A stretch of 47,318 nucleotides of DNA from Clostridia bacterium (GCA_028280575.1 JANQLN010000100.1:1-47318), one strand, 5' to 3'. Shown: positions 36,317 to 45,445, counted from the stretch's first letter. Made by a program: numbers and translations. The notes: generated by a model from the letters alone, not told the origin.

Positions 36317-36655
36317 ATGAATTACCCATATGTGGTAGGATATGTTTATTCGGAAGAAGGAAGAACACAATATATTTTAAAGTCAACTCCGAAGAATATA
36401 GCTTCTTTTATTGTGAAAAATTCGCCTTTAAACATCATTCAAATTACTACCCCGCTGGATGTGGCTTTTATATCAACCAGGGCAGGGTTTATCGAGTATT
36501 GTTCAGATCAGGAATTTCTAAAAAATGAACTGCTGCCTGTACTAATTCCAATGCAGCTTGGAGATACGGAGCCTTCAGAAGTGGAGCTGGTTGCTGAAAA
36601 CAATATTGATTTTCCGGATGAAGAAACACTGAATTTTAATGATATTAAACTCTAA
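36317..36655 (+). CDS. Hypothetical protein
   Basis: A 112-residue acidic protein with an excellent ribosome site (AGGAGGGAGG). No family recognised and no membrane span. It is flanked by terminators on both sides, so it may be a single-gene unit just before the ArdA genes. Confidence 0.6.
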   Translation: MNYPYVVGYVYSEEGRTQYILKSTPKNIASFIVKNSPLNIIQITTPLDVAFISTRAGFIEYCSDQEFLKNELLPVLIPMQLGDTEPSEVELVAENNIDFPDEETLNFNDIKL

Positions 36656-36688
36656 AGTATGAGAATAGTCAATATATTCTAACATTAG

Positions 36689-36726
36689 AAAAGCGGTTGC
36701 ATTAATAAAGATGCAGCCGCTTTTTT
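36689..36726 (+). terminator. Intrinsic terminator before the ArdA cluster
   Basis: AAAAGCGGTTGCAT pairs with ATGCAGCCGCTTTT through 14 positions (one G-T), followed by T. It lies 37 bases before the next gene, so it may also work as an attenuator for the downstream operon, for which no clear promoter is visible. Confidence 0.88.
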
Positions 36727-36762
36727 AATGCTCCAAACTATATTTAGAAAGGATTTTAAAAA

Positions 36763-37941
36763 ATGATTACCGTCACCATAGAAAATGTTAATTTTCCAAA
36801 TAGCCAATGTATTGACATAACCTTCCCCATTGATGAAGAAATCATGATGAACAAACTCAAAGGTATAAATATTAATAACTACATCACTAATCACTGTCGA
36901 GTGGTTGAAATAAAAGGTATGATTCCTGCCCTTTGTGTGCTTGAAAATTCTCTTATTGATGTTGATGAAATGAACTATCTGGCAAGGCGAATAGAAAGTT
37001 TTGATAAATATGAGTGTTCTAAATTTCAGGGAGTAGTCGCAGCAGAGAATATTAGCAAAATGAAAGACCTTATAAACCTGACATTTAATCTTAATAATTA
37101 TACAATTGTCACTGATTTTTCGGACTTACATAGTATTGGAACAAACCATTATCTGGACAAAAACGTATGCTATGCTGTCAATGAGAAGGATAAGATTGAT
37201 TTTGAAACAATAGGCAGGAATCTCTTGAATAGGGGGAATGGTAAGATAACACCTTATGGTGTTTTATTCAGTAGCCAACTTCCCTTTGTAGAAGTATATA
37301 ATGGAAAAATGTTTCCGGATTATGATTACACTAGCGACTATATAATGAAGCTGGAAGTAGCAAAAAAAGATTCCCTGTTACCTGAGCCACCAAAGGTATG
37401 GCTTTACCTGCCTACATCAGAAACATGCATACTAAAAGCGTTACTCCGCCTTGGTGCAGATACATATAATGACCTGGATTATAAATGTGTGAATAGTATT
37501 TCCCTGTCGGAAAACTTTATGGAACACATTTCACTTACGAATAGTATCGGTGAAATCAATAAACTGAGTAAAATTATCCAGAAATTTAATAAATTTAATC
37601 AAGCTGAAATCAAAAAACTGGAGGCTGTCATTGATTATACCAAAGCTGAATCCGCAGGAAAAATGGTTGAGTTGGCTAACAACCTTGACCGATTCCATTT
37701 TGTCGAAGGAATTTCTGACCTGGAACAGTATGGCAGGCATATAGTTGCTGAATCCGGACTTTTTAGCTGTACAAGTGAACTGGAAAAATACATCGATTTT
37801 ACAAAGTACGGTCAGGATCGTTTCAAAGAGGAAAATGGATGCTTTACATCCTATGGATATATCTGTTGTATTGAATCATATGAACAGCAGAAAAAAATGA
37901 ACAAAAGATGGGAGGAATGTGAGTGCTTAAGGTTTTATTAA
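36763..37941 (+). CDS. ArdA-like antirestriction protein, double-unit (1 of 3)
   Basis: ArdA proteins mimic DNA and block type I restriction complexes. The 392 residues contain two ArdA-like units. The first (about 70-180) has MNYLARRIESFDKYE, then INLTFNLNNYTIV. The second (about 260-370) has INKLSKIIQKFNKFN, then LANNLDRFHFV, ISDLEQYGR and YIDFTKYGQDRF. Acidic residues are abundant, as expected for DNA mimicry. It starts 37 bases after a terminator with AAAGGA upstream. It overlaps the next gene by 19 bases. Confidence 0.8.
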   Translation: MITVTIENVNFPNSQCIDITFPIDEEIMMNKLKGININNYITNHCRVVEIKGMIPALCVLENSLIDVDEMNYLARRIESFDKYECSKFQGVVAAENISKMKDLINLTFNLNNYTIVTDFSDLHSIGTNHYLDKNVCYAVNEKDKIDFETIGRNLLNRGNGKITPYGVLFSSQLPFVEVYNGKMFPDYDYTSDYIMKLEVAKKDSLLPEPPKVWLYLPTSETCILKALLRLGADTYNDLDYKCVNSISLSENFMEHISLTNSIGEINKLSKIIQKFNKFNQAEIKKLEAVIDYTKAESAGKMVELANNLDRFHFVEGISDLEQYGRHIVAESGLFSCTSELEKYIDFTKYGQDRFKEENGCFTSYGYICCIESYEQQKKMNKRWEECECLRFY

Positions 37942-39098
37942 CAAGAACAGAATCAGACAATGGTGTATGGCTCACCTTGCCAGCTACTCCTGCAGACATA
38001 GGTGAAGCCTATGCAAGGCTGGACAATATGAATAGTACAAAAAACTTGAAGACATATATAAACGGAGTGGAATCCTCCATTCCGAATTTGCAAAAATACC
38101 TTATGAAGAAACGTATTGATGATATCAATACTTTTCAAGAACTCAACTTCATTGCCCGGCGTATTGATGGATTTATTGAATCTGAAAAAACTCTTTTCTC
38201 AGGTGCACTTGATATTGCATCCATCAACGTATTGGCAAACATCATCAACTTAATCAATAACCTTGAAAAGTATAAGCTGTACCCTGATGTGTCCACAAGT
38301 ATTGAACTAGGAAAATATCTGGTAGAAAATGATATCATACGTATTCATGAAAGTGCCGTTGGATATATAGACTTTGAAAAAGTAGCAAATGAATATGAAG
38401 CAAACAACAGCGGTACTTATACCTCATCAGGATATGTGATGAAAACGGGTCATGATATGGAGCAAGTCTATGACGGTGTTGTTCTGCCCGATGCAGATAT
38501 CGATAAACATTGTATTTTCAGTCTCAAGCTTATATCTCATGGCAACTATAGTATGATAGAGAAACCCTATATCCTCAAGTTGCCAACATCCGATACTGTG
38601 TTACGTAAGGCTAGAGATCAATTGAACGTAAAATGTTTTGATGAGTGTGAAATCTTGGAGTTTGAAAGCCCAATCTCAAGCTTGTCGAGCAGCCTTAATA
38701 TTGAAGGAGATATCTATTCTCTCAACGTGCTTGCAAAGAAAATCAATGACATACTTCAAGAGAATATGATTGAAAGGTTTTTAGCTGCTGTTGAATCAGA
38801 AAATACGGAATTTATTAGTGATGCATTAGATATAGCGGACAATGTCGCTAAATATGAACTCATCCCTGCATCTGTTATCACCGCAACCGATTATGCCTAT
38901 TATGTCCTGTTTGATTCAGGCAGGTATGACATATTCATTGATGATGAGATTAATAGTTTTGTAGACTACGAAAAATATGGCAATTACAAAATGGAGGAAG
39001 ATGGTATAGAAAAGACATCATTCGGATTCATCAGAAGAATTGATGAGCCGTCTCAAGAGCAGGAACAAGGCTTAAGCCAAAATATTGGAGGAATGTAA
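37923..39098 (+). CDS. ArdA-like antirestriction protein, double-unit (2 of 3)
   Basis: The 391-residue protein repeats the two-unit plan: LNFIARRIDGFIESE, then LINNLEKYKLYPDVST and YIDFEKVANEYEANN in the first half; LNVLAKKINDI, then DIADNVAKYELI and FVDYEKYGNYKMEEDG in the second. The start is GTG 37,923 with GGAGG seven bases upstream, inside the previous gene's end, giving translational coupling. It is strongly diverged from its neighbours, so this is an old duplication rather than a recent one. Confidence 0.78.
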   Translation: MLKVLLTRTESDNGVWLTLPATPADIGEAYARLDNMNSTKNLKTYINGVESSIPNLQKYLMKKRIDDINTFQELNFIARRIDGFIESEKTLFSGALDIASINVLANIINLINNLEKYKLYPDVSTSIELGKYLVENDIIRIHESAVGYIDFEKVANEYEANNSGTYTSSGYVMKTGHDMEQVYDGVVLPDADIDKHCIFSLKLISHGNYSMIEKPYILKLPTSDTVLRKARDQLNVKCFDECEILEFESPISSLSSSLNIEGDIYSLNVLAKKINDILQENMIERFLAAVESENTEFISDALDIADNVAKYELIPASVITATDYAYYVLFDSGRYDIFIDDEINSFVDYEKYGNYKMEEDGIEKTSFGFIRRIDEPSQEQEQGLSQNIGGM

Positions 39099-39162
39099 AC
39101 TAATAAAATGTTTTCATTTGCAGAACTAAAATCAAATGTTGAAAGGAACGGTGACCAGCCTT

Positions 39163-40341
39163 ATGTTTGAAATCAAAGTAACTGTCTTATTTAGCGGTCA
39201 AAAAGATAATTCTACTAGTCTTGGTGGCGATCTTGAGCTTCCCGCAACAAAGGATAATATCAAAAAATTTATGGAAAAAGCAGGTGTTGCCTCAGAAATT
39301 ACGATGTGCACGGCTCTGCATTATGAGTATAGAATGGATTGCTTAAACAATATGTTGCCAGAGAGATTCAGATTTGATGAACTGAATTATCTGGCACAGA
39401 GATTGTCTGACCTTTCGGAATATGAAAGGATGAAGTTTAAGGGAGCTGCAATTCTGTCAAAAAACAAAGAACTCGCAGGTTTAATCAACTTGACATATAA
39501 TCTTGATTATTATGCTTTGGTTCTTGATGTAAGCAATGATGAGCAGCTAGGCCGCTATTGCCTGGAGGCACATAAATTAAAGGAGCTTAAGAATATGCCG
39601 TCTGATATGCTTAAATATCTTGATTATGAAAAATTGGGACATCAGCAAAGAGTAAGTGAAAATGGAGTATATGCAGGTGGGAATTATGTTAAAGTTTGGG
39701 TGGAAACAAATCGACAATTTTATGACGGCAAGCACATACCGGAAGAAATTATAGATACAGGGTATTATATAAAATTGTGGTTAACGTCCGAGCAAGAGAC
39801 TGAAGGAACATGGTTGAAGCTTCCTGCTTTAGAAGATGAAATACAGGTGACTTTAAAAAAACTAAAAATATCTGATATAAATGAATGCATTGTAGGCAAG
39901 TGTTTAAGCATATTACCAAATCTTGATGAAAGCGTTCATAAATACACCGACCTTAATGACGTTATTGAAAAGGTAAATAATCTAAGCTATGGCATAGAAC
40001 AGATAGCAGATAGCGAAATGATGGCAAAATTTGAAGCTGCTCTTATTTATGAGGACTGTAAAGACTTTGATTTTGCTGCAGATATTACACAGAATCTTGA
40101 CTGTTATGACCTCTATTCATCCCAGTCACCAGAAGAAGAATATGGTCGAAAACTTGCTTTTGAAAGGGGTTATTTTAATCCTTCTGACAGTGAAATACTC
40201 AAATGCTTTGACCTAGAACAGTACGGTAGAGATCAGTTTGAAATGAGAGGGGGCATGGCAACGGAATATGGTATGATTGTTCGAAATGAAAATGAATTTT
40301 ACTTTGAACATCATACTCCTACAATGGAGCAAAGGATATAG
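39163..40341 (+). CDS. ArdA-like antirestriction protein, double-unit (3 of 3)
   Basis: About 392 residues. The first unit has LNYLAQRLSDLSEYE, then LINLTYNLDYYALVLDVSND, LGRYCLEA and YLDYEKLG. The second has DITQNLDCYDLY, then EEYGRKLAFERG and CFDLEQYGRDQFE. I prefer ATG 39,163, with GGTGA eight bases upstream and an N-terminus (MFEIKVTVLF) matching the beta-strand start of the other two; ATG 39,136 is possible. Together the three genes encode six ArdA-like units. Confidence 0.8.
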   Translation: MFEIKVTVLFSGQKDNSTSLGGDLELPATKDNIKKFMEKAGVASEITMCTALHYEYRMDCLNNMLPERFRFDELNYLAQRLSDLSEYERMKFKGAAILSKNKELAGLINLTYNLDYYALVLDVSNDEQLGRYCLEAHKLKELKNMPSDMLKYLDYEKLGHQQRVSENGVYAGGNYVKVWVETNRQFYDGKHIPEEIIDTGYYIKLWLTSEQETEGTWLKLPALEDEIQVTLKKLKISDINECIVGKCLSILPNLDESVHKYTDLNDVIEKVNNLSYGIEQIADSEMMAKFEAALIYEDCKDFDFAADITQNLDCYDLYSSQSPEEEYGRKLAFERGYFNPSDSEILKCFDLEQYGRDQFEMRGGMATEYGMIVRNENEFYFEHHTPTMEQRI

Positions 40342-40413
40342 CCTTTTTTTATAAGTGTAGAACAGGTATTTATACTAAAAAAAGTAGGATCAAGAAAGGA
40401 ATGATGATACAAA

Positions 40414-41133
40414 TTGAAAATATTTAAAAACCGTATACTTTTGAGTATCCTTTGTATAGTACTGGCAGGAGCAATTTCATTTTTGTTCCTGCCTAAATTT
40501 TATGAAGATAAAGGTGTGACGGTGATGATACTCCGGGCTACAGAAGACATTCCCGCAGGAACAGAGATAACGAGTAAACACCTTACGATGGTGGAGGTAG
40601 GGAACTTTGGTTTGCCTGACGGTGTTATCAAGGATAAGACTTTAATTGAAGGGAAAATTGCACAAACTGAAATTTTAAAAGGGGACTACCTGTTCTCTAA
40701 AAAGCTTGGTGATCATATTGCAAATAAAGAACTGGATGGTATTGCAGCTGAAAATAAAAGGCTGGTTACAATCACTGTACTCAGTATTGCTGCAGGACTC
40801 TCGTCTCATTTGAAAAGCGGTGACATTGTGACAGTGGTATCATTTTCAAATCCGAAAGAAGATGCAGATACAGGCAAAAGAATACCTGCACAGGTTATCC
40901 AATATCCTGAACTCAAAGAGCTGGAGGTTTACAGTGTGGAAAATTCTCGTACGCAAAGCACATCCCAGGTTCGGGAGCAGCAGATTGAAAACCAGTCTCC
41001 CTCTGGTGATCCCATAGCCAAAGCTGTTACTCTGATAGCGACAGAAGCACAGGCAGTGAAACTCATTGAAGCAGAATACACAGGAAAGCTTCACCTTATC
41101 TTTCTGAAAAGGGGGCTAGTCGATGAGCAGTAA
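40414..41133 (+). CDS. CpaB/RcpC-like protein with SAF domain
   Basis: In Tad/Flp pilus systems CpaB is an envelope protein linked to pilus assembly. The 239 residues start with a signal anchor (LLSILCIVLAGAISFLFL, about residues 9-26). An SAF domain follows (VMILRATEDIPAGTEITSKHL, about 37-57) and then an RcpC-like region (VTITVLSIAAGLSSHLKSGDIVTVV). The start is TTG 40,414. It overlaps the ParA-like gene by 11 bases, so it belongs to the CpaB-CpaE-CpaF unit. Confidence 0.82.
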   Translation: MKIFKNRILLSILCIVLAGAISFLFLPKFYEDKGVTVMILRATEDIPAGTEITSKHLTMVEVGNFGLPDGVIKDKTLIEGKIAQTEILKGDYLFSKKLGDHIANKELDGIAAENKRLVTITVLSIAAGLSSHLKSGDIVTVVSFSNPKEDADTGKRIPAQVIQYPELKELEVYSVENSRTQSTSQVREQQIENQSPSGDPIAKAVTLIATEAQAVKLIEAEYTGKLHLIFLKRGLVDEQ

Positions 41134-41860
41134 AATCATTACTGTATGGGGTAAAGATAATAGTGGCAAAACCACTTTTGCAGTAAATCTGGGCTGTGCC
41201 CTTGCAAAACGAGATAAAATTGTTGGACTTATTTCATCAAACCTGATACACGGCGATTTACAGGTGTATTTCGGACAGAACATCCCACCGGAAAAAGGAT
41301 TGTATCATGCACTCAATGAGGACAATCCCAATGTAGGTGAAAAGTTTTTGGAGGCAGAGGAAAGCAGAAATCTCTTTTTTCTGTCGGTACCTAACCATTA
41401 CACAGGGCTTTTATGTGATAGTGTGTCCTTGCAAAACGTGGATAGGCTTATATCCGCATCCTCTCTTCTGTTTGATATCCTAATAATTGATGGCTCCGGG
41501 GATCTCACCAATCCCATTTCAGGAGTTGGGCTTTGGATGGCAGAAAAAGTGTATACCCTGTACAAGCCATCTGCTAGTGCTCCCATGTGGCATAAAGGTG
41601 TGGAGGATTTTGTCCGGGAGCTTCATGTAGCTGATAAACAAATCAACATATTACAAGCACCTAATGGTGAGTTCGATACTAAAGCTTTTAAAGGGCTTCT
41701 GGATATTCCTTTCAAATATGAGCTTCCCTTTGTAAAGTGTGCCGGGGAGTTAGAAAATGCGGGAACTCCAATATATCTCTATAATGACAGAGCATGCAAA
41801 CGCTACAGAACAGTATTAAATAAAATTTCAAATGATATTTGCGGAGGCAAGAAAAAATGA
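41123..41860 (+). CDS. CpaE/ParA-like P-loop ATPase
   Basis: The 245 residues carry a deviant Walker A (WGKDNSGKTTFAVNLG, residues ~9-24) and a Walker B-like LIIDGSGD near residue 117. In Tad systems the CpaE/TadZ relative positions the secretion machine. The receiver-like N-terminal domain of typical CpaE is missing, so this is a short version as seen in clostridial elements. GGGGG lies upstream of the ATG, and the stop overlaps the ATG of the next gene. Confidence 0.78.
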   Translation: MSSKIITVWGKDNSGKTTFAVNLGCALAKRDKIVGLISSNLIHGDLQVYFGQNIPPEKGLYHALNEDNPNVGEKFLEAEESRNLFFLSVPNHYTGLLCDSVSLQNVDRLISASSLLFDILIIDGSGDLTNPISGVGLWMAEKVYTLYKPSASAPMWHKGVEDFVRELHVADKQINILQAPNGEFDTKAFKGLLDIPFKYELPFVKCAGELENAGTPIYLYNDRACKRYRTVLNKISNDICGGKKK

Positions 41861-43260
41861 ACAACAGATTTACAATCAATGAGCTGATATACAAGGCAAA
41901 CAAGCATCGCACTGACAGCAGAGACAGTGGCCTGGAAGCTCAGGACTACAGTGAAATCCTGGATAAATTACAGCGTATCATTTCTAAAAACCATTCCACA
42001 GAGCTTGCTCAGGTGCTTTATTCGGAGGAAGCGGAAGCAAAACTCAAAAATCTCATTATGCAATATTTAAATAGTGAACGGATGGTGGTAAAAGGGATTC
42101 AAAATATATCCGAACTGGTTGACATGGTATACAACGACATGGCTGGTATGGGGATACTGTCAGAATACTTAAAAGATAGTGAGGTTGAAGAAATCAATGT
42201 TAATGCTTACAATGGAGTATGGGTTTTATATAAAGATAAAAAGGTAAGGCTTCCGGTCTCCTTTAGCAATCCGGAAGCCTGTTCAAACATTGCCAAGAAA
42301 ATGAGCCGCTTTGGAAATGTCATCCTCGACGGTTCAAAACCTATCGGGGATAGTTATATATCAAAGGGTATCCGAATGTCGGGAGCTATTGTGCCCTGTG
42401 TCGATCCAGATGCCGGTGCTATTGCTTCCATAAGAAAACAAAAGCCATCTTATATTACAAGAGAGAACCTTATTAATTGGGGAACAGCTACAGCAGATGA
42501 ACTGGACTTCCTCACTCTCTGTGTTAACAATGGGATATCAGTGGCCATTGGGGGAGCTACAGGCAGCGGAAAAACCTCCGATATGGGATATATTTTGAGT
42601 TGCATATCAAATGACACAAGAATCGTAACCATTGAAGATACACGTGAGCTGACTTTGGCAAGGTATGATGAAAATGGTGTGATGGTCAATGATGTAATTC
42701 ATCTTCTGACAAAGGAAGAACCCAATCCCATCACCATGCTGGACTTGCTGAAGCTATCCTTGCGGCTTCACCCCAAGATACTTGTCCCGGCAGAAATGAG
42801 AGGAAAGGAAGCCTTAACAGTGCAGGAGGCCGGACGTACAGGGCACACCATTGTCAGCACCCTGCATGCCAACAGTGCAAGGACAGCATATGAGAGAATA
42901 CTGACTATGTGCCTGGAGGCTGGAACGTCATTGACAGAGGAAAGACTCTTAAAAAACATAGTAGAAGCATTCCCGATTATGGTTTTTAAAATGCAGCTTC
43001 CCGATAATTCACGAAAGTACATGGAAATATTCGAGGCAACAGGAGTGAAAAGTGGTGAAGTAGTTGGGAATACTCTATTTAAATTTGATGTAGACCATTA
43101 TGAAAAGGACGAAGATGAGAGGATTAAAAAAGTAGTAGGAAGTCACAAAAGGATAGGGCATATATCCCAGGCTCTTGCTAACAATCTTTTAATTAATGGA
43201 GTTGAGAGAAAAGAAATTTGCCGCTTCGCAGGAAGTGAATTTAAAAGTAAAGGTAAATAG
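41857..43260 (+). CDS. CpaF/TadA-family secretion ATPase
   Basis: A hexameric motor ATPase of Tad pili and related type II/IV systems. 467 residues: an N-terminal helical domain, then SEVEEINVNAYNGVWV, the Walker A GGATGSGKT (about residue 233), an Asp-box TIEDTRELTLA, a Walker B region LHPKILVPAEMRG (PAEMRG replacing the common GEVRG), and a His-box GRTGHTIVSTLHANS. The ATG at 41,857 shares bases with the previous stop and has GGAGG nine bases upstream. It is full-length, but no TadB/TadC genes follow. Confidence 0.9.
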   Translation: MNNRFTINELIYKANKHRTDSRDSGLEAQDYSEILDKLQRIISKNHSTELAQVLYSEEAEAKLKNLIMQYLNSERMVVKGIQNISELVDMVYNDMAGMGILSEYLKDSEVEEINVNAYNGVWVLYKDKKVRLPVSFSNPEACSNIAKKMSRFGNVILDGSKPIGDSYISKGIRMSGAIVPCVDPDAGAIASIRKQKPSYITRENLINWGTATADELDFLTLCVNNGISVAIGGATGSGKTSDMGYILSCISNDTRIVTIEDTRELTLARYDENGVMVNDVIHLLTKEEPNPITMLDLLKLSLRLHPKILVPAEMRGKEALTVQEAGRTGHTIVSTLHANSARTAYERILTMCLEAGTSLTEERLLKNIVEAFPIMVFKMQLPDNSRKYMEIFEATGVKSGEVVGNTLFKFDVDHYEKDEDERIKKVVGSHKRIGHISQALANNLLINGVERKEICRFAGSEFKSKGK

Positions 43261-43264
43261 AAAG

Positions 43265-43336
43265 ATGAAAATATGGCCTAGCCCAATTATTGCTATACCA
43301 CCTACAAGAATAAAGGAATTTAGAAAAAATTGTTAG
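43265..43336 (+). pseudogene. Possible truncated start of the next Tad gene
   Basis: ATG 43,265, four bases after cpaF and preceded by AAAGG, reads 23 codons (MKIWPSPIIAIPP, then a stop). In intact Tad operons TadB starts here. The segment could be its first codons joined to unrelated sequence, but it is too short to prove. Confidence 0.25.
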
Positions 43337-43492
43337 AGGACTAAGCTTGAGATAAAATGATGCCGATACAAATAATGAGGTGTTTTTCTTTTTCATAATA
43401 GTATTAATTTGACATTACAAATCGGGGTAAACTCTTGATGGAACTTTTTTCTTATTATAATATAATGAAGTGTTAAGAAATTTATAAGTTTT

Positions 43493-43520
43493 TGTAACCA
43501 TTTATAGATTTTGTAGGTCT
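43493..43520 (+). promoter_or_regulatory. ECF-type promoter before the sigma gene
   Basis: TGTAACC (43,493-43,499), 15 bases, AGGTCT (43,515-43,520), then TATATTTGTAGAGG. The same two boxes with the same spacing occur at 45,446-45,473 (minus) and 45,513-45,540 (plus). The AAC-type -35 and GTC-type -10 look like an ECF sigma promoter, pointing to autoregulation. Confidence 0.75.
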
Positions 43521-43543
43521 ATATTTGTAGAGGGGTCTAAAAA

Positions 43544-44134
43544 ATGCTTTTTATTACTGCCGATAAAGGAATTGGAAAGTGGTATGAGGAGATTTCACAC
43601 GTATTATATAAGGAGAATTATGAAAGAGTATATAAAACTGCATTATCTTTTGCATTAGACGTAGAATTAGCCAAAGATATAACTCAAGAAGCATTTTACA
43701 GGGCTTTTTTAAGAATTCATACATTAAGGGACAAGGAGAAATTTGGCTCTTGGGTATGCTCTATTGCCTTAAATGTGGGGAAAGACATGCTAAAAGAAAG
43801 AATTGCTTATAGAAATAAAAACATTTCACTTAATGAAGAAAATGAAAACTTGCAAAAGCAAATGGCTAAATTGGTAGACTTAAATATACCGGATGAAATA
43901 TATGAGAACAACGAGATAAGGAGAGAATTGCAAAAATACATTTGTGAACTTGATAAAGATTCACAACGGATTATTTTTTTGAAATATCATCAAGAGCTAA
44001 CCTATAATGAAATAGCAGAAAAAATGGACATGAAATTAAGTACTGTAAAGGTGAAAATGCATAGAGCTAAAGAAAAAATTGTTGCTAAATTGGAAAAATA
44101 TTATGATATAAAGGGAGAAAGAAGCAGTGGCTAA
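43544..44134 (+). CDS. ECF-family RNA polymerase sigma factor
   Basis: 196 residues with region 2 (about 25-95: VYKTALSFALDVELAKDITQEAFYRAFLRI, then KFGSWVCSIALNVGKDMLKE) and region 4 (about 130-185: LDKDSQRIIFLKYHQELTYNEIAEKMDMKLSTVKVKMHRAKEKI). No region 3, as expected of the ECF group. GAGGGG lies upstream of the ATG. It overlaps the anti-sigma gene by eight bases. An ECF-type motif shared with two other sites lies immediately upstream, so it probably transcribes itself. Confidence 0.93.
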   Translation: MLFITADKGIGKWYEEISHVLYKENYERVYKTALSFALDVELAKDITQEAFYRAFLRIHTLRDKEKFGSWVCSIALNVGKDMLKERIAYRNKNISLNEENENLQKQMAKLVDLNIPDEIYENNEIRRELQKYICELDKDSQRIIFLKYHQELTYNEIAEKMDMKLSTVKVKMHRAKEKIVAKLEKYYDIKGERSSG

Positions 44135-44867
44135 AGATATTGATGCTTTCATTAAAGAATTAGAGCAGGAAAGATTTAATAATATCACCTGTCCCCCATC
44201 TGATGAAATGTGGGGGGAAATAATAACAAAGTTAAGGAAAGAAAAGAAAAAAAAGTTATTCAAGCGTTTAAGACCTGTGTTTGCAGCAAGTATCGTAATT
44301 GTTTTATTAACAATATCTTTTATACACTTTCAAATACCTGTTAAAGCTTTTACAAATAAAATTATCAAAACCATTCAGGAAATAACAGAAAGTACCTTCA
44401 AAATACATATTAAGGTTGTTTCAAATGAAGATGAAAAGGATAACGATATATTTTTTGGTAGAAATATTGATGACCCAAGAATAGGTGAAGCACAAGAAAA
44501 AATACATTTCAAGATGATTATACCCGAATATATCCCTGAAAATTTTAAATTAAGTAACGTAGATGTAATCAATAAATATGAAAAAAAAGAAACAGTTACT
44601 TTTCTATATATAAATTCTGATAATGATAAGCAGTGTTTTGAGATTACACAACGAAGTATTCCTCATAATAGTGAAGTAACATTAAATATTGGGAAAGATG
44701 AAAATACTAAAATAGAGCATTTATCTATTAACGAGACAGAATGTACTTTGGTAAGCTATGATAAAAATCTTAACGGGCTGTTATGGAATAATGAAAATAT
44801 TAGTTATGAAATTAGCGGCAACATTAGCAGGGATGATATAATAAAAATTGCAGAATCAATGAAGTAA
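44127..44867 (+). CDS. Membrane anti-sigma factor with DUF4367-like outer domain
   Basis: 246 residues. The cytoplasmic N-terminus (about 1-45) is helical and charged and would hold the sigma factor. A single membrane span follows (FAASIVIVLLTISFIHF, about 51-67). The outer domain (about 100-246) ends with LLWNNENISYEISGNISRDDIIKIAESMK, the DUF4367 pattern found in anti-sigma and related proteins. The start is GTG 44,127, overlapping the sigma gene, so the two are made in fixed ratio. No zinc-binding HxxxCxxC motif is present, so it is not a ZAS-type anti-sigma factor. Confidence 0.85.
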   Translation: MAKDIDAFIKELEQERFNNITCPPSDEMWGEIITKLRKEKKKKLFKRLRPVFAASIVIVLLTISFIHFQIPVKAFTNKIIKTIQEITESTFKIHIKVVSNEDEKDNDIFFGRNIDDPRIGEAQEKIHFKMIIPEYIPENFKLSNVDVINKYEKKETVTFLYINSDNDKQCFEITQRSIPHNSEVTLNIGKDENTKIEHLSINETECTLVSYDKNLNGLLWNNENISYEISGNISRDDIIKIAESMK

Positions 44868-44868
44868 A

Positions 44869-44891
44869 GGGGTGTACTTTTCGTACACCCC
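44869..44891. terminator. Hairpin between convergent genes
   Basis: GGGGTGTAC and GTACACCCC form a perfect 9-bp stem around TTTTC. It stands between the anti-sigma gene and the minus-strand secreted gene. There is no long T-run on either side, so it may be a weak bidirectional terminator. Confidence 0.55.
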
Positions 44892-44908
44892 TCACCGGAC
44901 TCTCACTA

Positions 44909-45400
44909 TTATTCCACATATATAAAAGACGAGGTTGAATATTGTGTTTCTTCCTGAGTGCCATCTTTTACATAGTGTAAGGCTCTTGTTCTGTAATAAT
45001 TTCCACGCTGGTAAGCTTTAAAAGCTCCGTCTGTTATTCTTTTTGCGTCATATTTTTGAAAAGTCCAGTTTTTTATATCCACCCATTTTGAATCATCCCA
45101 CTTTTGAAGATATAATGTAACTTTTACTTTATCTACTAAGGATTTGGCAGCAGTTGTACCTTCGAGGTACAAATTACTGCCTGTATTGTCTATGGAGCAG
45201 TACCAGTTATAGAGAAGGCCGCTTGCGCTCCGGGAAGTTACACTTTCAATATCCTTGCTGCTTCCGTGATTTGGATCGGAGGATTCAACACCTTCCGTGG
45301 GTTTAGGAGGATAAGACGCTTGTCCTACTGCAAAAGCTGTTTGTTGGAGAGACAAAATTACTAACAGAGCGATGAAAACCATTTTCATAAATTTGTACAT
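44909..45400 (-). CDS. Secreted DUF6147-like protein
   Basis: 163 residues with a clear signal peptide (charged start, hydrophobic core, cleavage after AFA at residue 24). The mature part has a Ser/Thr/Pro-rich segment and then a beta-rich domain: YLEGTTAAKSLVDKVKVTLYLQKWD, VDIKNWTF, GNYYRTRALHYVKDG. This resembles the DUF6147 group of small exported clostridial proteins. GAAAGGAGA precedes the ATG. Its promoter region (45,446-45,473, minus) carries the same two-box motif as the sigma gene, so it is a predicted target of that factor. Confidence 0.8.
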   Translation of the reverse strand: MYKFMKMVFIALLVILSLQQTAFAVGQASYPPKPTEGVESSDPNHGSSKDIESVTSRSASGLLYNWYCSIDNTGSNLYLEGTTAAKSLVDKVKVTLYLQKWDDSKWVDIKNWTFQKYDAKRITDGAFKAYQRGNYYRTRALHYVKDGTQEETQYSTSSFIYVE

Positions 45401-45445
45401 TTTAAGATTCTCCTTTCGTTAAACAAATTTTTCTACCTATATTTA

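Noticed and set aside
43409..43466. TTGACA near 43,409 and TATAAT near 43,456/43,461 as a housekeeping promoter for the sigma gene
   Set aside because: Spacing is far beyond 20 bases; TTGATG at 43,435 gives 15 or 20. The shared TGTAACC/AGGTCT motif is a better explanation, though a second promoter cannot be excluded.
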